A stretch of DNA of 58,581 nucleotides from DASVEG01 sp035540495. GTDB taxonomy: Bacteria > Actinomycetota > Acidimicrobiia > Acidimicrobiales > CADCTF01. The notes beneath the pieces are model-generated. The model was not told the DNA's origin. It made no database searches and was given only the letters and a program-made list of their open reading frames with translations. Numbering within the stretch: the stretch's first letter is position 1; every line of letters begins with the position of its first letter. The translations under genes and the position numbers were made by a program. The stretch covers positions 1-58,581 of the forward strand of contig DATLGL010000016.1 in assembly GCA_035540495.1 (NCBI GenBank), given 5' to 3'. This document shows, piece by piece, positions 34,372 to 43,054 of the stretch.

Positions 34372-36425
34372 AGCTCGCCGCCACGCTCCTCGCGATCAGC
34401 GCCTGCTTCGGTGCGGTTGCTGCGTTCGCGTTGTCTGACGGTGACGCCGGAGATCTCGGCTCCACCGCGGTCGCTCTCGCACTCGTGCTGGCGTGGGCGA
34501 CGGCCGCTCTGTTGACCACCCTCGACGGGCGGGCGCGCTTGGGCGCCATGATCGCCGCCGGCGCCGCTCTCGGTGGCGCGACCTCGCTCGCGAGCGCGTC
34601 CGGAGCGCACATCGTCGCCGACCTCATCGCCGCCGGGATCCCGTGTGTCGCAGCAGCCGTCGTCGTGAGCCTGCCCGACGGCCATCTCACGAGTGCCGGA
34701 CGCCGCATCACGATCGGAGCGGGTGTCGTCGCAGCGGCGGCCGCAGCGGCGACGGTGGTGGCCGACGACAGGGGCGACTGGTGGCTCCTCACCGGCGCAG
34801 CGGCCGTCGCTCTCCTGCTGGCGCTCCCGACCGCGAATCGGCGCTACCGCGAGCTCGGCGGGCTCGAGCGGCGCCGGATGCAGTGGGTCGGGTGGGGTGC
34901 AGCCGTCACCGCCGAAGTTGCCCTCGTCCTCCTCGCTCTCGATCTGTTCGTCCAGTGGCCGGGCCGGGCGCTCTCGGTCGCAGCGGCCGCGACGATCCTG
35001 TTGCCCCTGGCCATCGCGGCGAGCGCGTCGCCGAAGACGGTGATGCGCGTCGACCGCCTGCTCACGCACACGGTGTCGCTCGCCGGCCTCACCAGCCTCG
35101 TCGTCGGCGTCTACCTGCTCGTCGTCATCGGCCTCGGGCGGTCGCCCCGCGACGACGAGCGTGGCCTGTTGCTGCTGTCGATGGCTGCTGCGGCGATAGC
35201 GGCCGCGATCTACCTGCCGGCCCGCATCCGCCTCGAGGAGTTCGCGAACCGCCTCGTGTACGGCGAGCGAATTTCGCCCGACGAGGCGCTTCGCACCTTC
35301 GGCACGAGGATGACCCGCGCCATCCCGCTCGACGAACTGCTGCTGCAGCTCGCGGAGTCGTTGAAGAAGTCGTTGCCTCTCGAGGAGGTCGAGATCTGGA
35401 CGGGGTCCGACGGCCTCTACGAACGCGTGGTCTCGCTTCCGCACCGCGACGTCGTGCTGATGTCGGTCGGCGAGAAGGAGCGCCCGGTCGTGGCGCGTGC
35501 CGGCGTCACCGGCGGCACGTGGCTCGAGATCTGGCTCAAGGACGTCGTTCAGGATCGCGACGTCACGAGGATGCGGGTCGCGTCGCTCGCCCATGCCGGT
35601 GAACTGCTCGGCCTTATCGTGTTGATGCGCCGCGCCGGCACCGATCCGTTCACAGAGGAGCAGGACGACATCCTCGGCGAACTGGCTCGTCAGGTCGGGC
35701 TCGCGTTGCACAACGTCCAGCTCGACTCGGCCCTCCAAGCGTCGCTCGAGGAGGTCCAACGCAAGGCGGAGGAGCTCCAGGAGTCCCGGTTGCGCATCGT
35801 CACCGCCGGCGATGCCGAACGACGCCGCCTGGAGCGCGACCTCCATGACGGCGCGCAGCAGCAGCTCGTCGCCCTGTCGGTGAAGGTGAACCTCGCGCGA
35901 ACGCTGCTCGAGTCCGACCCGGCCATCGCGATGCAGATGCTCGACGAGCTGAAGACGGACGTCACCGACGCCGTCCAGGAGCTGCGGAACCTGGCCCATG
36001 GCATCTTCCCGCCGCTGCTGATGTCGGGCGGCCTCGGCTCCGCGCTCCCCGCCGCCGCCACCCGCTGCGTGCTTCCGGCGACCGTCGACATCGAGGGGGT
36101 CGGGCGCTACCCGCAGGCCGTGGAGTCGACCGTCTACTTCTGCTGCCTCGAGGCCATGCAGAACGCGTCGAAGCACGCAGGCGACGGATCGTCGCTGGTC
36201 GTGCGGGCATGGGAGGACGACGGTGGCCGCGTGCTGTGCTTCGAGGTGGCCGACGACGGCGCCGGCTTCGACCTCGGCAACGGCGCCGTGCGTGGCCACG
36301 GCTTCGTCAACATGGAAGACCGCCTCGGCGCCCTCGGCGGCGAGCTCGTCATCTGGTCGGAACCCGGCAAGGGCGCCCGCGTCGGCGGCCGCATCCCCCT
36401 CACGGACGACCTCCTCCAACCCTGA
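34368..36425 (+). CDS. Membrane sensor histidine kinase (HisKA_3/NarL-type)
   Basis: A 685-residue kinase. Residues 1-290 contain about eight hydrophobic segments. A GAF-like sensor region follows (about 310-450), then a short coiled coil (about 455-475), then the dimerisation/phosphoacceptor motif RRRLERDLHDGAQQQLVALS with His493, and an HATPase domain with N-box AMQNASKHA and the glycine-rich GHGFVNMEDRLGALGGEL. This is the two-component class that normally pairs with a NarL/LuxR-type regulator, but no regulator gene is in the window. The start ATG at 34368 overlaps the permease stop (ATGA). The coupling suggests it senses something related to the exported substrate. It converges on map with 9 nt between stops. 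Confidence 0.9.
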   Translation: MKLAATLLAISACFGAVAAFALSDGDAGDLGSTAVALALVLAWATAALLTTLDGRARLGAMIAAGAALGGATSLASASGAHIVADLIAAGIPCVAAAVVVSLPDGHLTSAGRRITIGAGVVAAAAAAATVVADDRGDWWLLTGAAAVALLLALPTANRRYRELGGLERRRMQWVGWGAAVTAEVALVLLALDLFVQWPGRALSVAAAATILLPLAIAASASPKTVMRVDRLLTHTVSLAGLTSLVVGVYLLVVIGLGRSPRDDERGLLLLSMAAAAIAAAIYLPARIRLEEFANRLVYGERISPDEALRTFGTRMTRAIPLDELLLQLAESLKKSLPLEEVEIWTGSDGLYERVVSLPHRDVVLMSVGEKERPVVARAGVTGGTWLEIWLKDVVQDRDVTRMRVASLAHAGELLGLIVLMRRAGTDPFTEEQDDILGELARQVGLALHNVQLDSALQASLEEVQRKAEELQESRLRIVTAGDAERRRLERDLHDGAQQQLVALSVKVNLARTLLESDPAIAMQMLDELKTDVTDAVQELRNLAHGIFPPLLMSGGLGSALPAAATRCVLPATVDIEGVGRYPQAVESTVYFCCLEAMQNASKHAGDGSSLVVRAWEDDGGRVLCFEVADDGAGFDLGNGAVRGHGFVNMEDRLGALGGELVIWSEPGKGARVGGRIPLTDDLLQP

Positions 36426-36434
36426 TTCTGTGGT

Positions 36435-37184
36435 TCAGTACCGAGTGAAGACCTCGGGGCCGTCGTCGGTGATCGCGATCGTGTGCTCGAAGTGGGCGGA
36501 GAGGGAGCCGTCGGCGGTGACGACCGACCACTGGTCTTCGAGGAGCATGGTCTCGGCCGTTCCCGCGTTCACCATCGGCTCGATGGCGAAGACCATCCCC
36601 GTCTTGAGCTTCGGCCCCGGAGTCCCCGGCCAGTAGTTCGGCACCTGGGGGTCCTCGTGCATGGCCGTGCCGATCGCGTGACCGACGTACTCCTTCACGA
36701 CGGAGAACCCGGCGGCCTCGGCGACGTCCTGCACCGCGCGGCCGATGTCGTGCAGGCGGTTGCCGTCGTGCATCACGTCGATGGCCGCCCACAACGACTG
36801 CTCGGTCACCTCGATGAGCTTCTTCGCCAGCGGCGAGATCTCCCCGATGCCGGCGGTGTACGCGGCATCGCCGTGGTAGCCCTCCACGATCGCCCCGCAG
36901 TCGATCGAGATGATGTCGCCCTCGTCGAGCACGACGTCGTCGGAGGGGATGCCGTGCACGATCATGTCGTTGGGCGATGCGCACACGACCGCGGGGAACG
37001 GCGGACGTCCGTAGTTGAGGAAGTTCGACCGTGCGCCGCGCTTCTCGATCACCTCGGCGGCGATGCGGTTCAGTTCGCCCGTGGTGACCCCGGGCTTCAG
37101 CGCCGCCCGCGTCTTCTCGTGCATCTCGGCGACGACCTTGCCGGCCTTCCGCATCTTCGCGAGCTCGTCGGGAGACCTACGCAT
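36435..37184 (-). CDS. map: Methionine aminopeptidase, type I
   Basis: Removes the initiator methionine from nascent proteins. It has 249 residues. The di-metal ligands Asp95, Asp106, His169, Glu202 and Glu233 and the catalytic His77 and His176 are all present. The usual GHGIG motif reads GHAIG here (Gly to Ala at residue 170), a mild change. Start ATG at 37182-37184; 9 nt downstream of adk. In most relatives infA follows, but here an ABC-transporter/kinase island intervenes. Confidence 0.96.
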   Translation of the reverse strand: MRRSPDELAKMRKAGKVVAEMHEKTRAALKPGVTTGELNRIAAEVIEKRGARSNFLNYGRPPFPAVVCASPNDMIVHGIPSDDVVLDEGDIISIDCGAIVEGYHGDAAYTAGIGEISPLAKKLIEVTEQSLWAAIDVMHDGNRLHDIGRAVQDVAEAAGFSVVKEYVGHAIGTAMHEDPQVPNYWPGTPGPKLKTGMVFAIEPMVNAGTAETMLLEDQWSVVTADGSLSAHFEHTIAITDDGPEVFTRY

Positions 37185-37193
37185 GAACGACCC

Positions 37194-37862
37194 TCAAATC
37201 GGGCGACGGCGGTTGTCGATGGCGCGGACGAGGCGGTGGAAGACGTCGTCCGGGGAGCCCATGCCGTCGACGGTGATCAACTTGCGACGCTCGAGGTACC
37301 ACGCGATGAGCGGCGCGGTCTGCTCCTCGTAGAGCGCGAGCCGGCGAGCGATCGCCTCGGGCTTGTCGTCGTCGCGCTGCACGACCTCGCCGCCGCAGTG
37401 GTCGCAGATCCAGTCGAGGTGGGGCGGTTGCGCTGTCGAGTAGATCGCCCCGCACACCGAACACACCCGGCGCGACGCGAGGCGCTCCATGACGGCCTCG
37501 GTGTCGGCCTCGAGGTCGATCGCCATGTCGAGGTCGCGATCGCCGCCGAGGAGCTCTGACAACGCCTCGGCCTGGGCCGCGGTGCGCGGGAAGCCGTCGA
37601 GGATGAAGCCGCGCAATGCGGTGTCCTCGTAGTCGAGGCGCTCCTTGACGACGCCGATCATGACCTCGTCGGGGACGAGCTCACCGGCGTCCATGAACTC
37701 CTTCGCCTTGCGCCCGAACTCCGTGTGCGAGCGCGCGGCAGCGCGCAGCATGTCGCCCGTCGAGATGTGAGGGACGACGTAGTGGCGCGCAAGACGCACG
37801 CACTGCGTGCCCTTCCCGGCGCCTTGCTTACCGAGGATGACGAGTCGAACTCCGGGAACCAC
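37194..37862 (-). CDS. adk: Adenylate kinase, zinc-LID form
   Basis: Interconverts AMP, ADP and ATP. It has 222 residues with P-loop LGKQGAGKGTQ (instead of the common GPPGAGKGTQ), the AMP-binding ISTGDMLR and GFILDGFPR motifs, and a LID with Cys134, Cys137, Cys153 and Cys156 that should bind zinc. Start GTG at 37860-37862, 13 nt after secY. Confidence 0.96.
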   Translation of the reverse strand: MVPGVRLVILGKQGAGKGTQCVRLARHYVVPHISTGDMLRAAARSHTEFGRKAKEFMDAGELVPDEVMIGVVKERLDYEDTALRGFILDGFPRTAAQAEALSELLGGDRDLDMAIDLEADTEAVMERLASRRVCSVCGAIYSTAQPPHLDWICDHCGGEVVQRDDDKPEAIARRLALYEEQTAPLIAWYLERRKLITVDGMGSPDDVFHRLVRAIDNRRRPI

Positions 37863-37875
37863 GAGGTCGAAGACG

Positions 37876-39195
37876 CTACTTCCGCAGGAACCCGTCGTAG
37901 TTGCGCATCATCAGCTGGCTGTCGATCTGCTTCATCGTCTCGAGGGCGACGCCGACGGCGATGAGCAACGTGGTGCCCGCGAACGGGAAGTTGTCGATGT
38001 CGGCGACCGCGAGCGCGATCGACGGCAGCAACGCGATGAAGGCGAGGAACAGCGCGCCCGGCAGCGTGATCCGGTTGAGGATCCCCGCGAGGTGCCGTTC
38101 GGTGGGCGGCCCGGGGCGGATGCCAGGGATGTAGCCGCCCTGCTTGCGGATGAACTCCGACTGCTGATGGGGGTCGAACTGGATCGCCGTGTAGAAGTAC
38201 GCGAACGCCAGGATCAGCAGGCCGTAGAGCAGCACGTACACGATCGAGTCGGGCTGGAACAGGTTGTCGTTGACCCAGTTCCGCACCGACACGCCCCAGC
38301 CGCTGTTCGGGAGCACGTTGCTGATCAGGATCGGGAACTGCAGCAGCGAGCTGGCGAAGATGATCGGGATGACGCCGGCCTGGTTGACCTTGAGCGGGAT
38401 GTAGCTCGACTGGCCGCCGTACATCTTTCGTCCCACGAGCCGCTTGGCGAACTGGACCGGGATGCGGCGCTGGCCCTGCTCGACGAAGACGATCGCCACC
38501 AGCACGGCGAGCACGAGCAGCATGATCACGGCGAAGAACGCCCAACCGACCTGGGCCCGGATCTGGGCGCCGCCCGCGGGCAGGCCCGAGACCACGCTCG
38601 CGAAGATGATGATCGACATGCCCTGGCCGATGCCGCGCTGGGTGATGATCTCGCCGAGCCACATGACGAACGCGGTGCCTGCCGTCATCGACAGCACGAC
38701 GAGAAGCACCCGCGGCACCGTGAATTCGGGGATCAGGTCGATGTCTTCGAGCCCGCCGCCGAGGAAGCCGGGCGCGCCGTTGTGGAACGCGAACGCCAGC
38801 GCGGTCGACTGCATGAGCGCGAGAGCGACGGTGACGTACCGGGTGGCCTGGGTGAGCTTGCGCTGACCGACGGCACCCTGCTCGCGCCACTCCTCGAGCT
38901 TCGGGATCACCACCTGCAGCAGCTGCATGATGATCGACGCCGTGATGTACGGCATGATCCCGAGCCCGAACACGGCGAAGCGGGTCAGCGCACCCCCGGA
39001 GAACAGGTTGAGGAACCCGAGGACGCCGCCGCGCTGGGAGGCCTCCGACAGGTTCTCGACCGCTTCGAAGTCGACCCCCGGCGTGGGGATGTGGGACCCC
39101 AGGCGATAGAGGGCAACGATCGCCAGCGTGAACAAGATCTTCCCGCGCAGGTCGGGGATCTTGAACATGTTCTTGAGGTTGGTGAACGTCCTCAA
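37876..39195 (-). CDS. secY: Preprotein translocase subunit SecY
   Basis: Central pore of the Sec translocon. It has 439 residues with ten membrane segments. Family signatures include PDLRGKILFTLAIVALYRLG, GIMPYITASIIMQLLQVVIP, the plug region after the first helix and the cytoplasmic loop FVEQGQRRIPVQFAKR. It lies between rplO (31 nt) and adk, the usual spc-operon place. Confidence 0.98.
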   Translation of the reverse strand: MRTFTNLKNMFKIPDLRGKILFTLAIVALYRLGSHIPTPGVDFEAVENLSEASQRGGVLGFLNLFSGGALTRFAVFGLGIMPYITASIIMQLLQVVIPKLEEWREQGAVGQRKLTQATRYVTVALALMQSTALAFAFHNGAPGFLGGGLEDIDLIPEFTVPRVLLVVLSMTAGTAFVMWLGEIITQRGIGQGMSIIIFASVVSGLPAGGAQIRAQVGWAFFAVIMLLVLAVLVAIVFVEQGQRRIPVQFAKRLVGRKMYGGQSSYIPLKVNQAGVIPIIFASSLLQFPILISNVLPNSGWGVSVRNWVNDNLFQPDSIVYVLLYGLLILAFAYFYTAIQFDPHQQSEFIRKQGGYIPGIRPGPPTERHLAGILNRITLPGALFLAFIALLPSIALAVADIDNFPFAGTTLLIAVGVALETMKQIDSQLMMRNYDGFLRK

Positions 39196-39226
39196 CGCCG
39201 CTCCTCCCCGCCTGGACCGGGACCGG

Positions 39227-39718
39227 TCAGCGGTTCATGTGCTGGTTGCCCGCCGCCGGCGGCCTTCCCTGACCCCACGGGGGAGGGATGACCTCGACAC
39301 TACCGCCGGCCGCGCGGATGGCTTCCTCAGCCGACTTCGAGAAGGCGTGGGCGGCGACGGTCAGCTTCTTGCCGCTGAGGTCACCACGGCCGAGGACCTT
39401 CACGAGGCCGTGCTTGTGGATCAGCCCCTTGGCGCGCAGCGTCTGGGGGTTCACCTCGTCACCCTCGAACGCCGCGAGGGTGTCGAGGTTGACGACCGTG
39501 TACTCGACACGGAACGGGTTCTTGAAGCCCTTGAGCTTCGGGATGCGCATCTGCAGGGGCAGCTGGCCACCCTCGAAGCCGGGCTTGATGTTGTTGCGAG
39601 CGCCCTGGCCCTTGGTGCCGCGACCGGCGGTCTTGCCGCCCTTGCCGGCGATGCCTCGGCCGACGCGCCGCTTCGCCTTGCGGCTGCCCGGCGCGGGCTG
39701 GAGATCGTGGATCTTCAT
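39227..39718 (-). CDS. rplO: 50S ribosomal protein L15
   Basis: Late-assembly large-subunit protein. It has 163 residues with the glycine-rich RVGRGIAGKGGKTAGRGTKG region, FEGGQLPLQMRIPKLKGF and a C-terminal Rossmann-like part ending AAGGSVEVIPPP plus a short tail. It lies 7 nt downstream of rpmD. Confidence 0.97.
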   Translation of the reverse strand: MKIHDLQPAPGSRKAKRRVGRGIAGKGGKTAGRGTKGQGARNNIKPGFEGGQLPLQMRIPKLKGFKNPFRVEYTVVNLDTLAAFEGDEVNPQTLRAKGLIHKHGLVKVLGRGDLSGKKLTVAAHAFSKSAEEAIRAAGGSVEVIPPPWGQGRPPAAGNQHMNR

Positions 39719-39725
39719 GTCAGAG

Positions 39726-39908
39726 CTACTCCGCTACTTCCTCGACCCGGATGAGGTGAGGAACTCGGTTGATCATCCCCCGGATCTCCTTGCGATCGGG
39801 GAGCGTGTTCGATTTGCCGATGCGGCCGAGGCCGAGGGCGCGGAGCGTGCCGCGGTGCTCGGGCTTCGTTCCGATCGCCGACTTCACCTGCGTGACCTTG
39901 AGCGCCAT
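39726..39908 (-). CDS. rpmD: 50S ribosomal protein L30
   Basis: A 60-residue protein with VTQVKSAIGTKPEHRGTLRA and LGRIGKSNTLPDRKEIRGMI, the complete bacterial L30 pattern. Located between rpsE and rplO with gaps of 6 and 7 nt. Confidence 0.96.
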   Translation of the reverse strand: MALKVTQVKSAIGTKPEHRGTLRALGLGRIGKSNTLPDRKEIRGMINRVPHLIRVEEVAE

Positions 39909-39914
39909 GCCGGA

Positions 39915-40517
39915 TCAGCCCTCGTTCTGCGACGCCGCACGCTGCTCGCGGCGGGTCTCGTTGTACGCACGGAGCACACCCGCAGGCGTGACCTCTTCGG
40001 GCGACTTGCCGCGCAGGCGGGCCACCTCGTCGGGGCGCTTCAGCGACTGCAGACCGGCGATGGTCGCGTGGGCGACGTTGATCGCGTTCGACGAGCCGAG
40101 CGACTTGCAGAGCACGTCGTGGATGCCGGCCATCTCGAGGATGACGCGAGCGGCGCCACCGGCGATGACGCCCGTACCGGGGGCGGCGGGCTTCAGGAGG
40201 ACCTTCCCGGCCCCGGCCTCGCCGATGATCGGGTGGGTGATGGTCGAGCCCGCGAGAGGCACGTCGAAGACGTTCTTCTTCGCGTTCTCGGTCGCCTTCT
40301 GCAGCGCGATCGAGTGCTCCTTGCCCTTGCCGTAGCCGAGGCCGACACGGCCGCTGCCGTCGCCGACCACGACGAGCGAGGTGTGCGAGAAGCGGCGGCC
40401 GCCCTTGACGACCTTGGCCACTCGACGGCCGCGGCCGATGGGGCGCTCCTGCAGGTGCATGTCGCCGCCGTCGCGATCACGACGATCGCGACCGCCGCGC
40501 TCTTCACGCATTGCCAT
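39915..40517 (-). CDS. rpsE: 30S ribosomal protein S5
   Basis: Decoding-fidelity protein. It has 200 residues: a basic/acidic N-terminal extension (EERGGRDRRDRDGGDMHLQE), the dsRNA-binding domain VVKGGRRFSHTSLVVVGDGS, and the C-terminal domain with GYGKGKE and GGAARVILEMAGIHDVLCKS. It lies 2 nt after rplR and 6 nt before rpmD. Confidence 0.97.
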   Translation of the reverse strand: MAMREERGGRDRRDRDGGDMHLQERPIGRGRRVAKVVKGGRRFSHTSLVVVGDGSGRVGLGYGKGKEHSIALQKATENAKKNVFDVPLAGSTITHPIIGEAGAGKVLLKPAAPGTGVIAGGAARVILEMAGIHDVLCKSLGSSNAINVAHATIAGLQSLKRPDEVARLRGKSPEEVTPAGVLRAYNETRREQRAASQNEG

Positions 40518-40519
40518 CG

Positions 40520-40885
40520 TTAGAACTCCAGTCCTGCGTTGCGGGCCGCGTCGGCGAGCGCCGCGATCCGACCGTGGTAGATGTGCCCGCCGCGGTCGAA
40601 GACGACCTTGGTGACGCCGGCGGCCTTGGCGCGCTCCGCGACGAGACGACCGACCGTCTCGGCCGCGGCGCGGTTCCCGGTGGCGCCGCTCGCGAGGTCC
40701 TTCTCGAGGGTCGAGGCCGCGGCGAGTGTGCGGCCCGCGCGGTCGTCGATCACCTGGGCGACGATGTGCTTGTTCGAACGGAACACGGCGAGGCGCGGAC
40801 GCTCCGCCGACCCCTGCACCTTCTTGCGCACCCGGTAGTGGCGGCGGGCCTTGGCGACCTGCTTGTCCTTCGCGGAAAAACTCAT
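40520..40885 (-). CDS. rplR: 50S ribosomal protein L18
   Basis: 5S rRNA-binding protein. It has 121 residues with RRHYRVRKKVQGSAERPRLA, VFRSNKHIVAQVIDDRAGRT and the terminal VVFDRGGHIYHGRIAALADA block. Spacing is 2 nt on both sides (rplF and rpsE). Confidence 0.97.
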   Translation of the reverse strand: MSFSAKDKQVAKARRHYRVRKKVQGSAERPRLAVFRSNKHIVAQVIDDRAGRTLAAASTLEKDLASGATGNRAAAETVGRLVAERAKAAGVTKVVFDRGGHIYHGRIAALADAARNAGLEF

Positions 40886-40887
40886 GA

Positions 40888-41427
40888 CTACTTGGCGGCC
40901 TTTCCGGACTTGCGCTGCACGACCTCGCCCGCGTACCGCACGCCCTTGCCCTTGTAAGGCTCGGGCTTGCGGATCTTCCGGATGTTGGCCGCGACCTGAC
41001 CGACGAGTTCCTTGTCGATCCCGCGCACGATGATGCGAGTGGGTTGGGGCGTCTCGAACGTGATGCCGGCCGGCGCGTCGACCACCACGGGATGGCTGAA
41101 GCCGAGGGCGAGCTCGAGGCGGTTCGGGCCCGAGGCAGCGGCGCGGTAGCCGACGCCGACGATCTCGAGCTCCTTGACGAAGCCGGCGGTGACGCCGACG
41201 ACCATGTTGTTCACGAGGCTGCGGGTGAGCCCGTGGAGCGCGCGGTTCTGGCGCTCGTCGTTCGGGCGCTGCACGAGCAGCGATCCGTCTTCCTGGACGA
41301 CCTCGATCTCGCCGGGCAGCTCACGCTCGAGCGTGCCCTGCGGGCCCTTCACCGAGACGCGGCGGCCCGACAGCGTGACTTCGACGCCGGAGGGGACGGG
41401 GATGGGAGCCTTACCGATTCGGGACAT
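40888..41427 (-). CDS. rplF: 50S ribosomal protein L6
   Basis: Protein at the factor-binding base of the L7/L12 stalk. It has 179 residues, starting MSRIGKAPIPVPSGVEV, with two alpha/beta repeats and the C-terminal motif PEPYKGKGVRYAGEVVQRKS. It lies 15 nt after rpsH. Confidence 0.98.
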   Translation of the reverse strand: MSRIGKAPIPVPSGVEVTLSGRRVSVKGPQGTLERELPGEIEVVQEDGSLLVQRPNDERQNRALHGLTRSLVNNMVVGVTAGFVKELEIVGVGYRAAASGPNRLELALGFSHPVVVDAPAGITFETPQPTRIIVRGIDKELVGQVAANIRKIRKPEPYKGKGVRYAGEVVQRKSGKAAK

Positions 41428-41442
41428 GGGTTCGCTTTCGCC

Positions 41443-41847
41443 TTACCAGACGTAACAGAGGACCTCGCCGCCGACGCGCGACTGGCGGGCCTCCTTGTCG
41501 GTCATGAGCCCCTGGCTGGTCGACACCACGGCGACGCCGAGACCACCGAGGACTCGGGGCAGGCGGTCGGCCTTGGCGTAGACGCGCAGGCCGGGCTTCG
41601 ACACGCGGGTGATGCCGGAGATGGTGCGCGACCGCTCGGGGCTGTACTTCATGGTGATGGTGAGGGTGCGGCCCGGCCGGCCCTCGTTGTCGGCGGCCGA
41701 GAAGTCTTCGATGTAGCCCTCGCGCTTGAGGATGGCGGCGAGCGCCTCCTTCAGCTTCGACGACGGCATGAGCACCTCGTCGTGCATCGCGACGTTCGCG
41801 TTGCGGATGCGGGTGAGCATGTCCGCGATGGGATCGGTCATCGTCAT
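41443..41847 (-). CDS. rpsH: 30S ribosomal protein S8
   Basis: Primary 16S-binding protein and, in E. coli, the spc-operon autoregulator. It has 134 residues with TDPIADMLTRIRNANVAMHD and the C-terminal GVAVVSTSQGLMTDKEAR. It lies 16 nt downstream of rpsN. I see no obvious S8-binding mimic at the rpsN/rplE junction, but did not fold it. Confidence 0.98.
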   Translation of the reverse strand: MTMTDPIADMLTRIRNANVAMHDEVLMPSSKLKEALAAILKREGYIEDFSAADNEGRPGRTLTITMKYSPERSRTISGITRVSKPGLRVYAKADRLPRVLGGLGVAVVSTSQGLMTDKEARQSRVGGEVLCYVW

Positions 41848-41863
41848 CGTTCGATCCCCTCCC

Positions 41864-42049
41864 CTACCAGGACGCCTTCGTGACGCCCGGGATCTCGCCG
41901 GCGTGCACCATCTCGCGAAGGCACACGCGGCAGAGGCCGAACTTGCGGTAGACGGAGTGCGGACGGCCGCAACGGCGGCAGCGTGAGTACGCGCGCACCT
42001 TGAACTTCGGCTTGCGCTGCTGCTTCTCGATCAGAGCCTTCTTCGCCAT
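41864..42049 (-). CDS. rpsN: 30S ribosomal protein S14, type Z
   Basis: A 61-residue short zinc form. Cys24, Cys27, Cys40 and Cys43 make the CxxC-x12-CxxC site and the end is PGVTKASW. Its ATG shares one base with the rplE stop (TAATG). The presence of the zinc form in the spc operon is usual for Gram-positive-type organisms. Confidence 0.97.
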   Translation of the reverse strand: MAKKALIEKQQRKPKFKVRAYSRCRRCGRPHSVYRKFGLCRVCLREMVHAGEIPGVTKASW

Positions 42050-42741
42050 TACTTCTTGCCCTTCTTCGCCTTGGCGGGTGCACCCTTGCCTGCAGGACCA
42101 CGACCGGGTCCGCGGCGCTTCTGCTTCTTCGGGGCGACGGCCATGTAGCCCTCGTCGCCTTCCTTCTTGAACGGGAACCCGAACGCATCGAGGAACGCCT
42201 TGCCCTCGGCGTTGGTGCGCGCCGTCGTGACGATCGAGATGTCCATGCCTCGCGGCTGGTCGATCTTGTCGTAGTCGATCTCCGGGAAGATCAGCTGCTC
42301 GGTGACGCCGAACGTGTAGTTGCCCTGGCCATCGAAGCTGTGCGCCGGCAGGCCACGGAAGTCACGGATGCGGGGGATCGCGATCGACACGAGGCGGTCG
42401 AGGAACTCCCACGCCCGGTCGCCCCGGAGGGTCACCTTCGCGCCGATGGCGTTCCCTTCGCGGAGCTTGAAGCCCGCGATCGACGTACGGGCCCGGGTGG
42501 TGAGCGGCTTCTGACCCGTGATCTGGGTGAGGTCCTTGACCGCGTTCTCGAGCAGCGAGGGCTGCTGGGTCGCGCGGCCGACCCCCATGTTGATCACGAT
42601 CTTCTCGAGCCGCGGCACCTCCATGATGTTGGAGAGGCCGAGCGACTCCTTGAGCTGGTCGCGGATCTCGTCGTCGTACTTCGCCTTGAGGCGCGGCTTC
42701 TCCGCGCGCACGTTCGTGCCGGCGGTGGCGGTGTCGCTCAT
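42049..42741 (-). CDS. rplE: 50S ribosomal protein L5 with basic C-terminal tail
   Basis: 5S rRNA-binding protein at the central protuberance. It has 230 residues. The core (PRLEKIVINMGVGRA, TRARTSIAGFKLREGNAIGA, GMDISIVTTARTNAEGKAFL) ends near residue 190. It is followed by about 40 residues rich in Lys, Gly, Pro and Ala (APKKQKRRGPGRGPAGKG and on), not found in a standard L5 of about 180-187 residues. ATG at 42739-42741 overlaps the rplX stop as ATGA; the five codons upstream were rejected. Confidence 0.95.
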   Translation of the reverse strand: MSDTATAGTNVRAEKPRLKAKYDDEIRDQLKESLGLSNIMEVPRLEKIVINMGVGRATQQPSLLENAVKDLTQITGQKPLTTRARTSIAGFKLREGNAIGAKVTLRGDRAWEFLDRLVSIAIPRIRDFRGLPAHSFDGQGNYTFGVTEQLIFPEIDYDKIDQPRGMDISIVTTARTNAEGKAFLDAFGFPFKKEGDEGYMAVAPKKQKRRGPGRGPAGKGAPAKAKKGKK

Positions 42742-43052
42742 AGGTCGCCCTTGCACTTCTTGCAGATGCGGATCTTGTTGCCCTTGTCGTCGAAGCGATA
42801 GCCGACGCGGGTGGGGCCGTCGGTCGGGCAGACGATCGCGACGTTGGATACCGGGATCGGCATGTCCTTGTCGATGATCCCGCCCTGCTGCGCCTGACGG
42901 GTCGCCCGCTGGTGCTTCTTCGCGACGTTGACGCCGTCGACGATCACCTTGCCGGCCTCGGGAAGGGCGCGCATGACCTCGCCCTCCTTGCCGCGGTCCT
43001 TGCCCGTGAGGACGCGGACGCGGTCACCCTTCTTGATCTTCATTCCACTCAT
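42738..43052 (-). CDS. rplX: 50S ribosomal protein L24
   Basis: Assembly-initiating 23S-binding protein. It has 104 residues with the KOW motif MKIKKGDRVRVLTGKDRGKE and GKVIVDGVNVAKKHQRATRQ. It ends with IRICKKCKGDL, whose CxxC together with Cys75 may bind zinc. I start at ATG 43050-43052 (MSGMKIKK); the second ATG three codons later is possible. It lies 2 nt after rplN. Confidence 0.96.
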   Translation of the reverse strand: MSGMKIKKGDRVRVLTGKDRGKEGEVMRALPEAGKVIVDGVNVAKKHQRATRQAQQGGIIDKDMPIPVSNVAIVCPTDGPTRVGYRFDDKGNKIRICKKCKGDL

Positions 43053-43054
43053 GG

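Noticed and set aside
33846..36419. 857-codon minus-strand open frame opposite the histidine kinase
   Set aside because: Shadow of the kinase and permease genes, rich in Arg, Glu and Gly with no motifs.
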